In this document: piece by piece, positions 7,869-16,517 of the stretch
Layout of the letters: each line of letters opens with the position of its first letter
Numbering within the stretch: the first letter of the stretch is position 1
Origin: Bryobacteraceae bacterium CoA2 C42
GTDB lineage: Bacteria; Acidobacteriota; Terriglobia; Bryobacterales; Bryobacteraceae
NCBI GenBank assembly: GCA_019931245.1
Contig: JAINDL010000019.1
Coordinates: forward strand, 1-64,000
Length of the DNA: 64,000 nucleotides
Reading direction: 5' to 3'
The notes under the pieces: generated by a model
Told to the model about the DNA's origin: nothing
The model's input: the letters and a program-made list of their open reading frames with translations, nothing else
Database searches by the model: none
Made by a program: the position numbers and the translations under genes

Positions 7869-9617
7869 CTAGCCGCGGAGCGCGAAGTAGGCAACGACGA
7901 GGACGGCGATGACGAGCAGGCCCCCAAACAGGACGAGGGGCAGGACGTTCGATTTGGGCGTGGCGGCGGGCAGTTCCGGCATTTGTGGCATCTGGGGCAC
8001 CTGCGGCATCTGCGGAATTTGCGGCATCTGGACGTAGGGAACCTGCGGGGCCTGCGGCATCTGGGGCACCGGAGGCATCTGCGGCATTTGCAGATTGGGC
8101 AAGCCGGGGGTGGGGCCGGGGGACGCGGGCGAGATGGGTGCTCCGGCGATGGACGCCGGGGGGGCGGCGAAGATCCGGGTATATTCGCTGGGTCCGGCGG
8201 GGGCGACGGGGCCAGCGGCGCCTGCCGAGGGAGAGGGGGTCGTGAAGACCTGGGTGGCGCTGGCGGGGGGTACGGCCGGCCCTCCCGCGGAGGGGAAGGC
8301 TGCCGGGGGGAAGACCGGAGATGGTGTGGCGGGCGGGGCGGGGGATGGTGGGGTTCCGGCCATACCCGGGGCGCCGAACATTTGAGTGAACTGGCCGGGG
8401 CTATCGACCGGTTTGACGGGGGGGAGACCGGCGGGAGGGAAAGGCGAAGGGTCGGGGAATCTGGCAACGGCGGGGGGTGGGGCGGCCGGGCCAGCGGAGA
8501 ACATGCGAGTAAATTCGCCGGGAGCCTGCTGGGTCGGCGGAGGAGCGGGGGTGGCCGGCGGGTTGGTTGGCGCTGCCGGGGGGGCCGTAAACATCTGGGT
8601 AAAGGCGCCGGGGGCAGGGTTGGCCGCTGGTGGGGGAGTGGCGGGAGCGGGCGTTGGGGCGGAGAACATCCGAGTGAACTCGCCGGGGGCCGGGGCCGGG
8701 GCGCTGGACATGGAGGTACCGGGTTTATCGCGCGAGGGGACCTGGAAGAGTTTCATGAAGTCGTCGTCGCGGTTACCAGTGCCGGCGGGAGGAGCGGCGG
8801 AACCGGGGCGGTCGGCGAGGATGGAGTGGGGATCGAACATCCGGGTGAATTCCCCCGGAGGAGGTGGGGTGGGGGTGACTTCGGGGGCAGAGGCGTTAAT
8901 GCCGGCGGGGACGCGGAAGGGGGGCAGCGTTTCACCGCGCTGAAAGGCGGAGGTCGTGGGATCGGGGAGCTTGGGGACCCGGAACGGAGGTAGGGTTTCG
9001 CCACGCTGAAAAGCCGGAGGGGCCGGGGCGGCGAGTTTGGGTGCCTGGAACGGCGGTAGGGTTTCGCCGCGCTCGAATGCTGCAGAACGGGCGCCGGGCG
9101 CTGGGGGCGCTGGGGTTGCCGTCGGGAACATGGCGGTGAAAGAGGAGTGCTCGGCGGGTCGGGCGGGAGGTGGTTCGGGGACAGGCTGGGTCTCAGGCGC
9201 CGGGGGGGCCGTCTGAAACATGGCGGTGAACGAGGACGGTTCGGCGGGTCTGGCCGGTGGCGCCGGGGAGGCCGTCTGAAACATCGCCGTGAACGACAGC
9301 GTCTCAGCGACCGGCGCTGCGGGGGGTGGTAGCGGGGGGGCTACCGGCAACGACTCCAACCAGGTCCGAAATGGTTTCCGGTCGGGAAGTACCTCGGCAA
9401 CCACGTAGGGAATCCCGTCGAGGTCGCCACGGTCGACGACGATGCCGGCGGCGGCGCGGTCGAGCCGTTCGAGGAGCGCCACGTTCTCCGGCGTAGGGCC
9501 GGCGACGAAATGATGGGCCTCCAGTGCCCTGCCCGTGGCAACCTCCCGGACGATATCAGTCTTAATGCCATCATCCCGAAGATGGGCCAGCAGTTCGTAT
9601 TTGTCGTGGAAGGTCAT
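7869..9617 (-). CDS. tail-anchored Pro-rich protein with F-T-x-M-F repeats and a degenerate kinase N-lobe
   Basis: 582 residues. Residues 5-90 look like the N-lobe and hinge of a Ser/Thr kinase (YELL, TGRALEAHHFV where VAVK is expected, GIPYVVAEVLPDRKPFRTWL) but lack the lysine, the catalytic loop and the C-lobe. Residues 91-500 are Pro/Ala linker with F-T-x-M-F motifs at 108, 129, 159, 256, 313, 338, 368 and 409. Variants occur at 286 (FMKLF), 455 (TQVF) and 478 (EYTRIF). RGETLPPF occurs three times (183, 205, 228). An M-P-Q repeat (510-548) precedes one C-terminal membrane helix (558-579), so the bulk should face the cytoplasm. It sits inside a T6SS island with two active-looking kinases, so the repeated Thr could be phospho-acceptor or docking sites. 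Function is inference. Confidence 0.75.
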   Translation of the reverse strand: MTFHDKYELLAHLRDDGIKTDIVREVATGRALEAHHFVAGPTPENVALLERLDRAAAGIVVDRGDLDGIPYVVAEVLPDRKPFRTWLESLPVAPPLPPPAAPVAETLSFTAMFQTASPAPPARPAEPSSFTAMFQTAPPAPETQPVPEPPPARPAEHSSFTAMFPTATPAPPAPGARSAAFERGETLPPFQAPKLAAPAPPAFQRGETLPPFRVPKLPDPTTSAFQRGETLPPFRVPAGINASAPEVTPTPPPPGEFTRMFDPHSILADRPGSAAPPAGTGNRDDDFMKLFQVPSRDKPGTSMSSAPAPAPGEFTRMFSAPTPAPATPPPAANPAPGAFTQMFTAPPAAPTNPPATPAPPPTQQAPGEFTRMFSAGPAAPPPAVARFPDPSPFPPAGLPPVKPVDSPGQFTQMFGAPGMAGTPPSPAPPATPSPVFPPAAFPSAGGPAVPPASATQVFTTPSPSAGAAGPVAPAGPSEYTRIFAAPPASIAGAPISPASPGPTPGLPNLQMPQMPPVPQMPQAPQVPYVQMPQIPQMPQVPQMPQMPELPAATPKSNVLPLVLFGGLLVIAVLVVAYFALRG

Positions 9618-9821
9618 CGGCCAAGGCGCCCTTTTGGTAGGTCAAGCTTATCATGTAACGCGTAGTTTGACGCCGGATTCCCTCACGGAACCGCGCCGGA
9701 GAGGGTGGGGGATTTTGCGGTCCGGCCGCGGGTTTTGGGCCGGAATTCCGCGTACCATTAGGGTGATGATGCAAAGTGGCTATGGTAGAGTGAATGCTGC
9801 CAGAAATGGCAAGGGTTTCAA

Positions 9822-11177
9822 ATGAAACAACTTTCCCGCGTCGTGTGGTCGGAGGGGATGTATCTCGGGCCGCACCATTTCCAGGTGCAGGGCCGGTACT
9901 TTGAAGACTCGATCCGGTTCGTTACCTCCTCGCTTTGGTTCGAAGCCTGGGGGCTGATCGGTTGTGAACTCGATTCCGAGGCTCTGCTCAACGGCAATCT
10001 GGCGCTGCTGCACGCGCGCGGGGTGTTTCCAGATGGTCTGGCGTTCCACATGCCCGACCACGATGCCCTGCCCGCACCCCGCGCGTTCGCCGACGCCTTC
10101 CCGGTCACACGGGACACGGTCACGGTACTGCTCACCGTACCGCCGATGAAACCGAACGGGCTGAACTGTGTGCCGGCCGAGGAGAACCCGGGGGCGAACG
10201 TCCGGTTTGCCGCCCAGCCGGTCTCCTTATTTGACGAGACCACCGGCCGGGACGAGAAGGCGGTGCGACTGGGGCGGAAGAACGTTCGTCTCGTCCTCGA
10301 TACCGAACCGTTTGACCCGACCCAGTCGATCGCCCTGGCCCGCGTGCAACGCGACGGGAGCGGCGGGTTCGTTTTCGACCCCACCTTTATCCCCCCGTGC
10401 ATTCAACTGGGCGCGAGTGAACGGCTGCTGTCGATTCTGGTCCGCTTGATTGAGATCCTCGAAGAGAAGAGTTCGACGCTGAGCCGGGGCAAGACGGCGG
10501 GGGCAAGTCTGTGGACAGAGTACTCGACGAGCGAGATTGCCAGTTTCTGGATGCTGCACAGCGTCAATGCGGCGGTGCCGGAGCTGCGTCATATTCTTCG
10601 GGTGAAGAAAGGCCACCCGGAGGAGCTGTACACGACGATGGCGCGCCTGGGCGGGGCGCTGTGCACGTTCGCGCTCGAATCGCATCCGCGCAACGTGCCG
10701 CTGTACGATCATCGCCATTTAGACAAAACTTTTGAAGCGCTGGACCTGCATATTCGCACTCATCTGGAGACGATTGTGCCGACCCGTTTCGTGGAGATCC
10801 CGCTCGAGAAGACCGCCGACTACTTCTACACCGGCGACGTGGCCGACACGCGCGCGCTGAACAAGTCCCGGTGGATTCTAGCCGTGCGCTGCCGGATTGG
10901 CGAGGCGGAGGTGATCCGGCGTACGCCGATGCTGGCCAAGCTCAGCTCGGCCGATTGGGTTCCCAAGCTGGTGGAACGCGCGATGGCCGGCATGGCGCTC
11001 ACGCATCTGCCGGTGCCCCCGTCGGCGATTCGCAGCCGCGTCGATGCCCAATACTTCTCGGTCACCTGCGCCGACCCGCACTGGTCGCAGATCAACCGGA
11101 CGCGGCAGGTGGGCCTGTACATCCCGGGCGACCTGCCGGACCCGCAACTGGAACTGTTCGCCATCCTGGACGCCTAA
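9822..11177 (+). CDS. tssK: type VI secretion baseplate protein TssK, copy 2
   Basis: 451 residues. The N-terminus VVWSEGMYLGPHHFQVQGRY is the canonical TssK signature, closer to the family consensus than copy 1. NGNLALLHARGVFPDG, KSSTLSRGK and the C-terminal PDPQLELFAIL mirror the other copy along the full length. It begins the collinear block tssK-tssL-tssM-kinase-kinase, with 22 bp to tssL. Role: cytoplasmic adaptor between baseplate and membrane complex. Two different TssK proteins in one island suggest a mixed adaptor or separate assemblies. Confidence 0.92.
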   Translation: MKQLSRVVWSEGMYLGPHHFQVQGRYFEDSIRFVTSSLWFEAWGLIGCELDSEALLNGNLALLHARGVFPDGLAFHMPDHDALPAPRAFADAFPVTRDTVTVLLTVPPMKPNGLNCVPAEENPGANVRFAAQPVSLFDETTGRDEKAVRLGRKNVRLVLDTEPFDPTQSIALARVQRDGSGGFVFDPTFIPPCIQLGASERLLSILVRLIEILEEKSSTLSRGKTAGASLWTEYSTSEIASFWMLHSVNAAVPELRHILRVKKGHPEELYTTMARLGGALCTFALESHPRNVPLYDHRHLDKTFEALDLHIRTHLETIVPTRFVEIPLEKTADYFYTGDVADTRALNKSRWILAVRCRIGEAEVIRRTPMLAKLSSADWVPKLVERAMAGMALTHLPVPPSAIRSRVDAQYFSVTCADPHWSQINRTRQVGLYIPGDLPDPQLELFAILDA

Positions 11178-11199
11178 ACCCCCGGAACCCGAGGACCCG

Positions 11200-11931
11200 A
11201 TGCACCCCACCGCCAATCCCACCCCCCCCGCCGCCTACGGCACGGAACGCCGTGCGGAGAACCTCGCTTTTGTCTTTCAGGAGCTGTTCACGGTTGCCGA
11301 GCGGCTGCGGTCGAACCGTCAGCCGGTGACCGATGCCAACGTCTTCCGCCAGCAGGTCCGCGAGGCGATCAAGAGCGCCGATGCCGAGGCGCGGAAGCGC
11401 GGCTACGACCCGCAGGAGATCCAACTGGCGATCTTCGCCGTGATCGCCTTTCTCGACGAATCGATTCTGAACCTGCGCAGTCCGGTCTTTGCCGATTGGC
11501 CGCGCCAGCCGCTGCAGGAGGAGTACTTTGGCCACCATGTGGCCGGAGAGGTGTTTTTTCAACACCTGAACAACCTGGTCCGGATGAACGATTCGCAGTC
11601 GCTGGCCGATCTGCTCGAGATGTTTCAGTTGTGCATGCTGCTCGGGTTCGCGGGCCGCTACTCGATCGGCAATCGGGGCGAGATCACGCCGATTGTGAAC
11701 GCCGTCGGGGAGAAGATCCACCGGATCCGCCGCTCTTCGCCGCTGCTGTCGCCGGAGTGGCAGCCGCCCCCGTCGACGGTCGCCCCGCCGGCGACGCACG
11801 ACCCGTGGGTAAAGCGCATTCTCTACGCGGCGGCCGGGTGTCTCGGGGTGGCCCTGATCGGCTACGGCGTCTATTATTTTCTGCTCGACGGGGGCATTGC
11901 CGCCCTGCAACAACTGGCCTTGGGCCGCTAA
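11200..11931 (+). CDS. tssL: type VI secretion membrane-complex protein TssL (DotU/IcmH family)
   Basis: 243 residues from the ATG at 11200. The DotU-type cytoplasmic domain is clear: LAFVFQELFTVAERLR at the start, the AIFAVIAFLDESIL segment, the downstream FFQHLNNL and CMLLGFAGRYS. A single C-terminal membrane helix (about residues 206-228) anchors it, as in classical TssL. There is no peptidoglycan-binding OmpA extension. TssL binds TssK and TssM at the inner membrane. It is 12 bp upstream of tssM. Confidence 0.9.
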   Translation: MHPTANPTPPAAYGTERRAENLAFVFQELFTVAERLRSNRQPVTDANVFRQQVREAIKSADAEARKRGYDPQEIQLAIFAVIAFLDESILNLRSPVFADWPRQPLQEEYFGHHVAGEVFFQHLNNLVRMNDSQSLADLLEMFQLCMLLGFAGRYSIGNRGEITPIVNAVGEKIHRIRRSSPLLSPEWQPPPSTVAPPATHDPWVKRILYAAAGCLGVALIGYGVYYFLLDGGIAALQQLALGR

Positions 11932-11943
11932 CGGAGCCTTGTG

Positions 11944-14900
11944 ATGTCCCCTCTTGTCGTCGCTCTTATTGGACTTCTCCTCTGGATTGGCCTGTCGGTA
12001 GGCCTCGGCTTCCTGCTGGCACTGCACGGCTCGACGCTCTACATCTTCATTGGCCTGCTCAGTATTCTCGGTATTCTGGGCGCCGGTTTCTTTGTCTGGT
12101 GGAAGAGCCGGCAGGAGGCGCAGAGCGGCGCCAAGCCAAGCGGAGACCCGGAGATTGACGGTCTCGTCAAGGAAGTGGACGCCAAGCTGGCGGCGGCCAA
12201 GGCGGTGCCGGGGGCGCGCATCGGCAACCTGCCGCTGTTCTTTGTGATGGGCGAGGCGGCGAGCGTGAAGACGACCTCGCTGCTGCACTCGGCGCTCGAG
12301 CCGGAGCTGGTGTTCGGGCAGGTGTATCAGGACACCAATGTCGTGCCGACGCGCCTGGCCAACGTGTTTCTGGCCAAGAACACACTGTTTCTCGATACCG
12401 GCGGGCCGCTAGCGAGCAACGCCGACCGCTGGCAGCGGCTGGTGCGGCGCATGGCGCCGGGGGCGCTCAAGAGCGTGGTGGGCGGCGGGGCGCAGGCGCC
12501 GCGGGCGGCCGTGGTCTGTTTCGATATCGAGCGGTTTCTGGCGCCCGGCGGGGGCGAGGCGATTACGGCCTCGGCGCGGAACCTGAACGCCCGGCTGGGC
12601 GATATCGCCGAGACGCTCGGGATCAATTTTCCCGTTTATGTCCTGTTCACGCGCATGGACCGGCTGCCGTTTTTCCACGATTTTGTCCGCAATTTCGCCA
12701 ACGAAGAGGCCTACCAGGTGTTCGGCGCGACGGCGCCGCTGCCCGGCGCGGCGCAGGGCATCTACGCCGAGGAGGCGACGCGGCGGATCAGCGAACTGTT
12801 CCAGAATCTGTGCCACTCGTTGAGCGATAAACGGCTGACCTATCTGCCGCGCGAAACGGATCCCGAGAAGCTGCCGGGGGCCTATGAGTTCGCCCGGGAG
12901 TTCCGGAAGCTGCGGGGGCCGCTGGTGCAGTTTCTGGTGGATCTGTGCCGGCCCAGCCAGTTGCGCACCTCGCCGTTTCTGCGCGGGTTCTATTTTTCGG
13001 GCGTGCGGCCGGTGGTGGTTGACGACAGCGGCGCTCTGCGCTCGGCGCGGGAGCAGCACCAGCCGGCGCTCGATGCGGGCGGGAGCGCGACGAAAGCCTT
13101 CAAGCTGGGTCCGGGCGGAGTGATGGCGCAGGGGGTGCAGGGTACGCCGCAGGTGGGCGCCACGCGCAAGGTGCCGCAGTGGACGTTTCTGGGCCGGCTG
13201 TTCAACGATGTGCTGCTGGGCGACCAGGATGCGCTGATGGCGTCGAGCGCCTCGACCAAGACCAGCATGGCGCAGCGGATTCTCCTGGCGACGGCGGCGG
13301 TGTTGGGGCTGGCCGCGTTTACGGGGTTCACGGTCTCCTATGTGGGCAACCGGGCGCTCGAGAGCGACGCCCTCGAAGCGGCCAAGGGCATGGCGAGCGT
13401 GAACGCGACCGATCCGGCGGCGCTGCCCGAGGCGGCGGCGCTCGAGAAGCTGGAAACGTTGCGGGGGACACTCGAGACGCTTGATGGCTATCGCGTGAAC
13501 GGAGCGCCTTACCGGCTGCGCTGGGGGCTCTATGCGGGCGATGCGGCATATCCCGAGGTGAAGAAAATCTGGTGTCAGAAGTTCAACCAGCAGCTGCTGG
13601 GCCCGACGGTGTTGAACCTGCAGAGCCAGATGCGGCGGCTGCCGGCGACGCCCAACGCGGGGGATGATTATTCGTTGCACGTGTCGCACCTGCGGACCTA
13701 TCTGACGGTGACGGCGTATCCGGATAAGGCGGTCGAGGAGATTACCGGTCCGGCGCTGCTGGCGGCGTGGACAGCCGGCCGGGGCGTGGATGAACCGCGG
13801 CAGGAACTCGCGCGGAAGCAGTTTGCCTTCTACAGCAAGTTCCTCGAGACCGGCGGGTGTCCGCTGCCGTTCGATGCCGAAGCGGTGAGTAACGCGCGGC
13901 GCTATCTGGCGGGCTTTTCGGGTGTGAACAGCATTTACGCCTCGATGCTCGCCGCGGCCAACAAGGCCAACAAGCCGGTAAACTTCAACCGCGACATCAA
14001 AGAGACAGCCGATTTCGTGATTAATAACAAGGACGTGCAGGGGGCGTTCACCCGGCCCGGGTTTGCTTCGATGTCCGGCTACATCAAGAATCCGAAGCCG
14101 TTCTTTGGCGGCGAAAGCTGGGTGCTCTGCGGCGACCCCGCCGTGGGGAAGGACACGGCTCGCACCCGCTGCGACACGCAGCAGAACTATGATCTGGCGC
14201 AGTTGGCCCGCGACCTGACGGACCTCTACAGCGCCGACTACATTCGCGCCTGGCAGGCCTACGTTCGCAATTCGAGCGTGGTGAAGTTCAAGGACCTCGA
14301 GGACGCCGCCGCCAAGCTCGAAGTGCTGTCGAACAACACAACGCCGCTGATGGCGCTCTTCTGGCTGGCAACGCAGCACACGGCCGTTGATAACGACAAG
14401 ATCCGGACGGCGTTTCAGCCGGTGCAGGAGGTGGTGCCGCCGCCGGCCACCCTGGTCAAGTACATCTACGAGGATAAGAACGGCACTTACATCGACGCGC
14501 TCACCAAGCTGCAGAAGGGCGTCGCCGACGCCGTCGCGGCCAAGGCCGACGTGAACATCGCTAACCAAACGGTGACCATGGCCGGCGATGCGCGGATGAC
14601 CGTCAAGGGCGTGGCCCGGCGCTTTAACCCGGACCCGGGCGCGCAGGTCGATCAGATGGCCGCCAAGCTGCTTGAAGATCCTATTACGCAGGTGGAGAAG
14701 ATGCTCAAAGGCGTGGGCGCCGATGAGCTCAACGCCAAAGGCGCCGGCATGTGCCGCGGTTTCAACGCCCTCGCCAACAAGTTTCCGTTCAACCCGGCCG
14801 CTAAAACGGACGCCACGCTCGACGATGTGAACCGCGTCTTCCGTCCGGCGGATGGCCTGCTGCCCGCCTTCTACAAAGAGAACCTGCAGAAGTATCTGAA

Positions 14901-15435
14901 GAAGGAGGGCGACGAGTACAAGCCGACCGGCGAGCCCGGGCCGATCCAGATGAACCCGGCGTTTGTGCGGTTTTTTAGCGAAGCGATGCGGTTTGGCGAC
15001 ATGATGTATCCGAACAACGCGGCCGCGCCGGCGCTACGGTACACGCTGACGCCGGTGCGGACGGATGTGGTGCAGGGCTTCAACCTGTCGATTGACGGCC
15101 AGAAGGCGTCGCTCGGGGCGAGCGGCGGCGGCAAGCAGTTCACGTGGCCGGGGACGGGAGAGGCGAAGATCGGCGTGAAGGTAAGCGGCGGGACGGAGTT
15201 TTCGGCGGCTGAGGAGCGGGGGCTATGGGCCGTGTTCCACTTCTTCGCCAACGCCGACAACCAGACGCCGGCCGGCTCGAACTACGTGATTGAATGGTTC
15301 CTGCGTTCGGGCCGGAACAACGAAACAATGAAGATCGAGGGCAAGGAGGTGCGCTACAAGTTCCAGGTAGACGTGCCGGTGTTCTCGAAACAGTTCTTTA
15401 ACCAGCTTCGCTGCGTATCGAATCCGGCGAAATAG
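11944..15435 (+). CDS. tssM: type VI secretion membrane-complex protein TssM (IcmF)
   Basis: 1163 residues from the ATG at 11944; a GTG directly before it (11941) is too close to the GGAG at 11933-11936. Two N-terminal membrane helices (about 4-28 and 32-53) lead into a cytoplasmic GTPase-like domain, then a third helix near 443-465 and a long periplasmic part, the IcmF layout. The Walker A site reads GEAASVKTT, with Val where the invariant Gly before Lys should be. A Walker B-like LDTGGPL follows about 30 residues later. The C-terminal domain (FTWPGTGEAKIGVKV, FFANADN) is the TssJ-facing end. No tssJ lipoprotein gene is seen here. Confidence 0.92.
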   Translation: MSPLVVALIGLLLWIGLSVGLGFLLALHGSTLYIFIGLLSILGILGAGFFVWWKSRQEAQSGAKPSGDPEIDGLVKEVDAKLAAAKAVPGARIGNLPLFFVMGEAASVKTTSLLHSALEPELVFGQVYQDTNVVPTRLANVFLAKNTLFLDTGGPLASNADRWQRLVRRMAPGALKSVVGGGAQAPRAAVVCFDIERFLAPGGGEAITASARNLNARLGDIAETLGINFPVYVLFTRMDRLPFFHDFVRNFANEEAYQVFGATAPLPGAAQGIYAEEATRRISELFQNLCHSLSDKRLTYLPRETDPEKLPGAYEFAREFRKLRGPLVQFLVDLCRPSQLRTSPFLRGFYFSGVRPVVVDDSGALRSAREQHQPALDAGGSATKAFKLGPGGVMAQGVQGTPQVGATRKVPQWTFLGRLFNDVLLGDQDALMASSASTKTSMAQRILLATAAVLGLAAFTGFTVSYVGNRALESDALEAAKGMASVNATDPAALPEAAALEKLETLRGTLETLDGYRVNGAPYRLRWGLYAGDAAYPEVKKIWCQKFNQQLLGPTVLNLQSQMRRLPATPNAGDDYSLHVSHLRTYLTVTAYPDKAVEEITGPALLAAWTAGRGVDEPRQELARKQFAFYSKFLETGGCPLPFDAEAVSNARRYLAGFSGVNSIYASMLAAANKANKPVNFNRDIKETADFVINNKDVQGAFTRPGFASMSGYIKNPKPFFGGESWVLCGDPAVGKDTARTRCDTQQNYDLAQLARDLTDLYSADYIRAWQAYVRNSSVVKFKDLEDAAAKLEVLSNNTTPLMALFWLATQHTAVDNDKIRTAFQPVQEVVPPPATLVKYIYEDKNGTYIDALTKLQKGVADAVAAKADVNIANQTVTMAGDARMTVKGVARRFNPDPGAQVDQMAAKLLEDPITQVEKMLKGVGADELNAKGAGMCRGFNALANKFPFNPAAKTDATLDDVNRVFRPADGLLPAFYKENLQKYLKKEGDEYKPTGEPGPIQMNPAFVRFFSEAMRFGDMMYPNNAAAPALRYTLTPVRTDVVQGFNLSIDGQKASLGASGGGKQFTWPGTGEAKIGVKVSGGTEFSAAEERGLWAVFHFFANADNQTPAGSNYVIEWFLRSGRNNETMKIEGKEVRYKFQVDVPVFSKQFFNQLRCVSNPAK

Positions 15436-15464
15436 TACTATGAGGAGGCAGTAGTCGAACCCCC

Positions 15465-16508
15465 ATGCAGCTCCCCTCCCGTGTCGGCAAGTACGAGTTA
15501 CAAGAGTTCCTCGGCGGCGGCATGTCCCATGTGTACCGCGCGCAGGATACGGTTCTGGGACGAACCGTGGCGGTCAAAATTCTCACCGAGCAGGGCTGCG
15601 CGGACGCCGAGGCCAAGGCTCGCTTTCTGCAGGAGGCGCGGCTTGCCTCGGGCATTTCGCACGAGAACATCATCAGCGTCTATGACTTTGGCGAGGAGCA
15701 GGGCAAGCCGTATATCGTGATGGAGTTTCTGCGCGGGGAGAGCCTGCGCGAGGCGCTGCGCAGCGGGCGGGCCGGGGATGCGCGCAACCGGTTGCTGCTG
15801 GCGGTGCAGACGGCCAAGGCGCTCGATTACATCCATCAGAAGAAGATTGTCCACCGGGACATCAAGCCCGAGAATCTGCAGGTGGATCAGTCGGGCCGCA
15901 TCAAGCTGATGGACTTTGGCATCGCCAAGTCCGAAGGGATGCAGTTGACGCGGGCGGGTTTTACGTTGGGGACGCCGTACTACATGGCGCCCGAGCAGGT
16001 GCTGGGCCAGCAGGTGACGGCGGCGGTGGACGTATACGCCTTCGGAATTCTGTTGTTTGAGATGCTGACCGGGTTGAAGCCGATCAACGGGGAGTCGATC
16101 GATAAGATTTTCAACCAGATTTTGTATGAGCCGCTGAATCTGGAACCGCTCCGGCAGGCGGGCGTGGCTGAGCCGGTGGTGCAGATTGTCGCGCGCTGCA
16201 CGGCGAAGAAACCGCAGGATCGGTACGCCAAGCTGTGGGACGTGGCGGTGGATATTGAGCGGTTTCTGGGGTTGACGCCCGCGGCGCCACGTCCGGCGAC
16301 GGGGACGGCGGCGATGCCATCGGCGTCTCATCCCGTACCCGCGGCGTCGGCAACGCGTCCGGCGCCGGTGGTGGACGAGAGTTTGCCGGCATTCCTGCGG
16401 GCTCTGCCGCCGCCGTTGCAGAGCCAGACGGGGCTGATGATTCTGGTGGCCGTGGGGGTACTGCTGCTGATCCTGATTCTTTACGCCCTGCTCTCGCTGG
16501 TTGCGTAA
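15465..16508 (+). CDS. membrane-anchored Ser/Thr protein kinase (PknB type)
   Basis: 347 residues, preceded by a good ribosome-binding site (GAGGAGG at about 15442). It is a complete Hanks kinase: glycine loop GGGMSHVY, VAVKILTEQG with the ATP-binding Lys, hinge GKPYIVMEFL, catalytic loop HRDIKPENL, DFGIAKSEG and the APE-type MAPEQVLG. A Pro/Ala linker leads to one C-terminal membrane helix (about 322-346) with almost nothing outside, so it lacks a periplasmic sensor. It lies 29 bp after tssM and 9 bp before a closely related second kinase. T6SS kinases such as PpkA act post-translationally on the system. Confidence 0.92.
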   Translation: MQLPSRVGKYELQEFLGGGMSHVYRAQDTVLGRTVAVKILTEQGCADAEAKARFLQEARLASGISHENIISVYDFGEEQGKPYIVMEFLRGESLREALRSGRAGDARNRLLLAVQTAKALDYIHQKKIVHRDIKPENLQVDQSGRIKLMDFGIAKSEGMQLTRAGFTLGTPYYMAPEQVLGQQVTAAVDVYAFGILLFEMLTGLKPINGESIDKIFNQILYEPLNLEPLRQAGVAEPVVQIVARCTAKKPQDRYAKLWDVAVDIERFLGLTPAAPRPATGTAAMPSASHPVPAASATRPAPVVDESLPAFLRALPPPLQSQTGLMILVAVGVLLLILILYALLSLVA

Positions 16509-16517
16509 ACTAACTCT

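Noticed and set aside
7971-8090. Short-period repeat, considered as a CRISPR-like or satellite array
   Set aside because: It is the in-frame M-P-Q coding repeat of the tail-anchored protein; no spacers.
7983-8993. Plus-strand Gly/Arg-rich frame opposite the repeat protein
   Set aside because: Shadow of the Pro-rich gene (Pro codons read as Gly on the other strand).
12409-14568. Minus-strand frame of 719 codons opposite tssM
   Set aside because: Arg/Gln-rich shadow sequence without family features, fully inside tssM.
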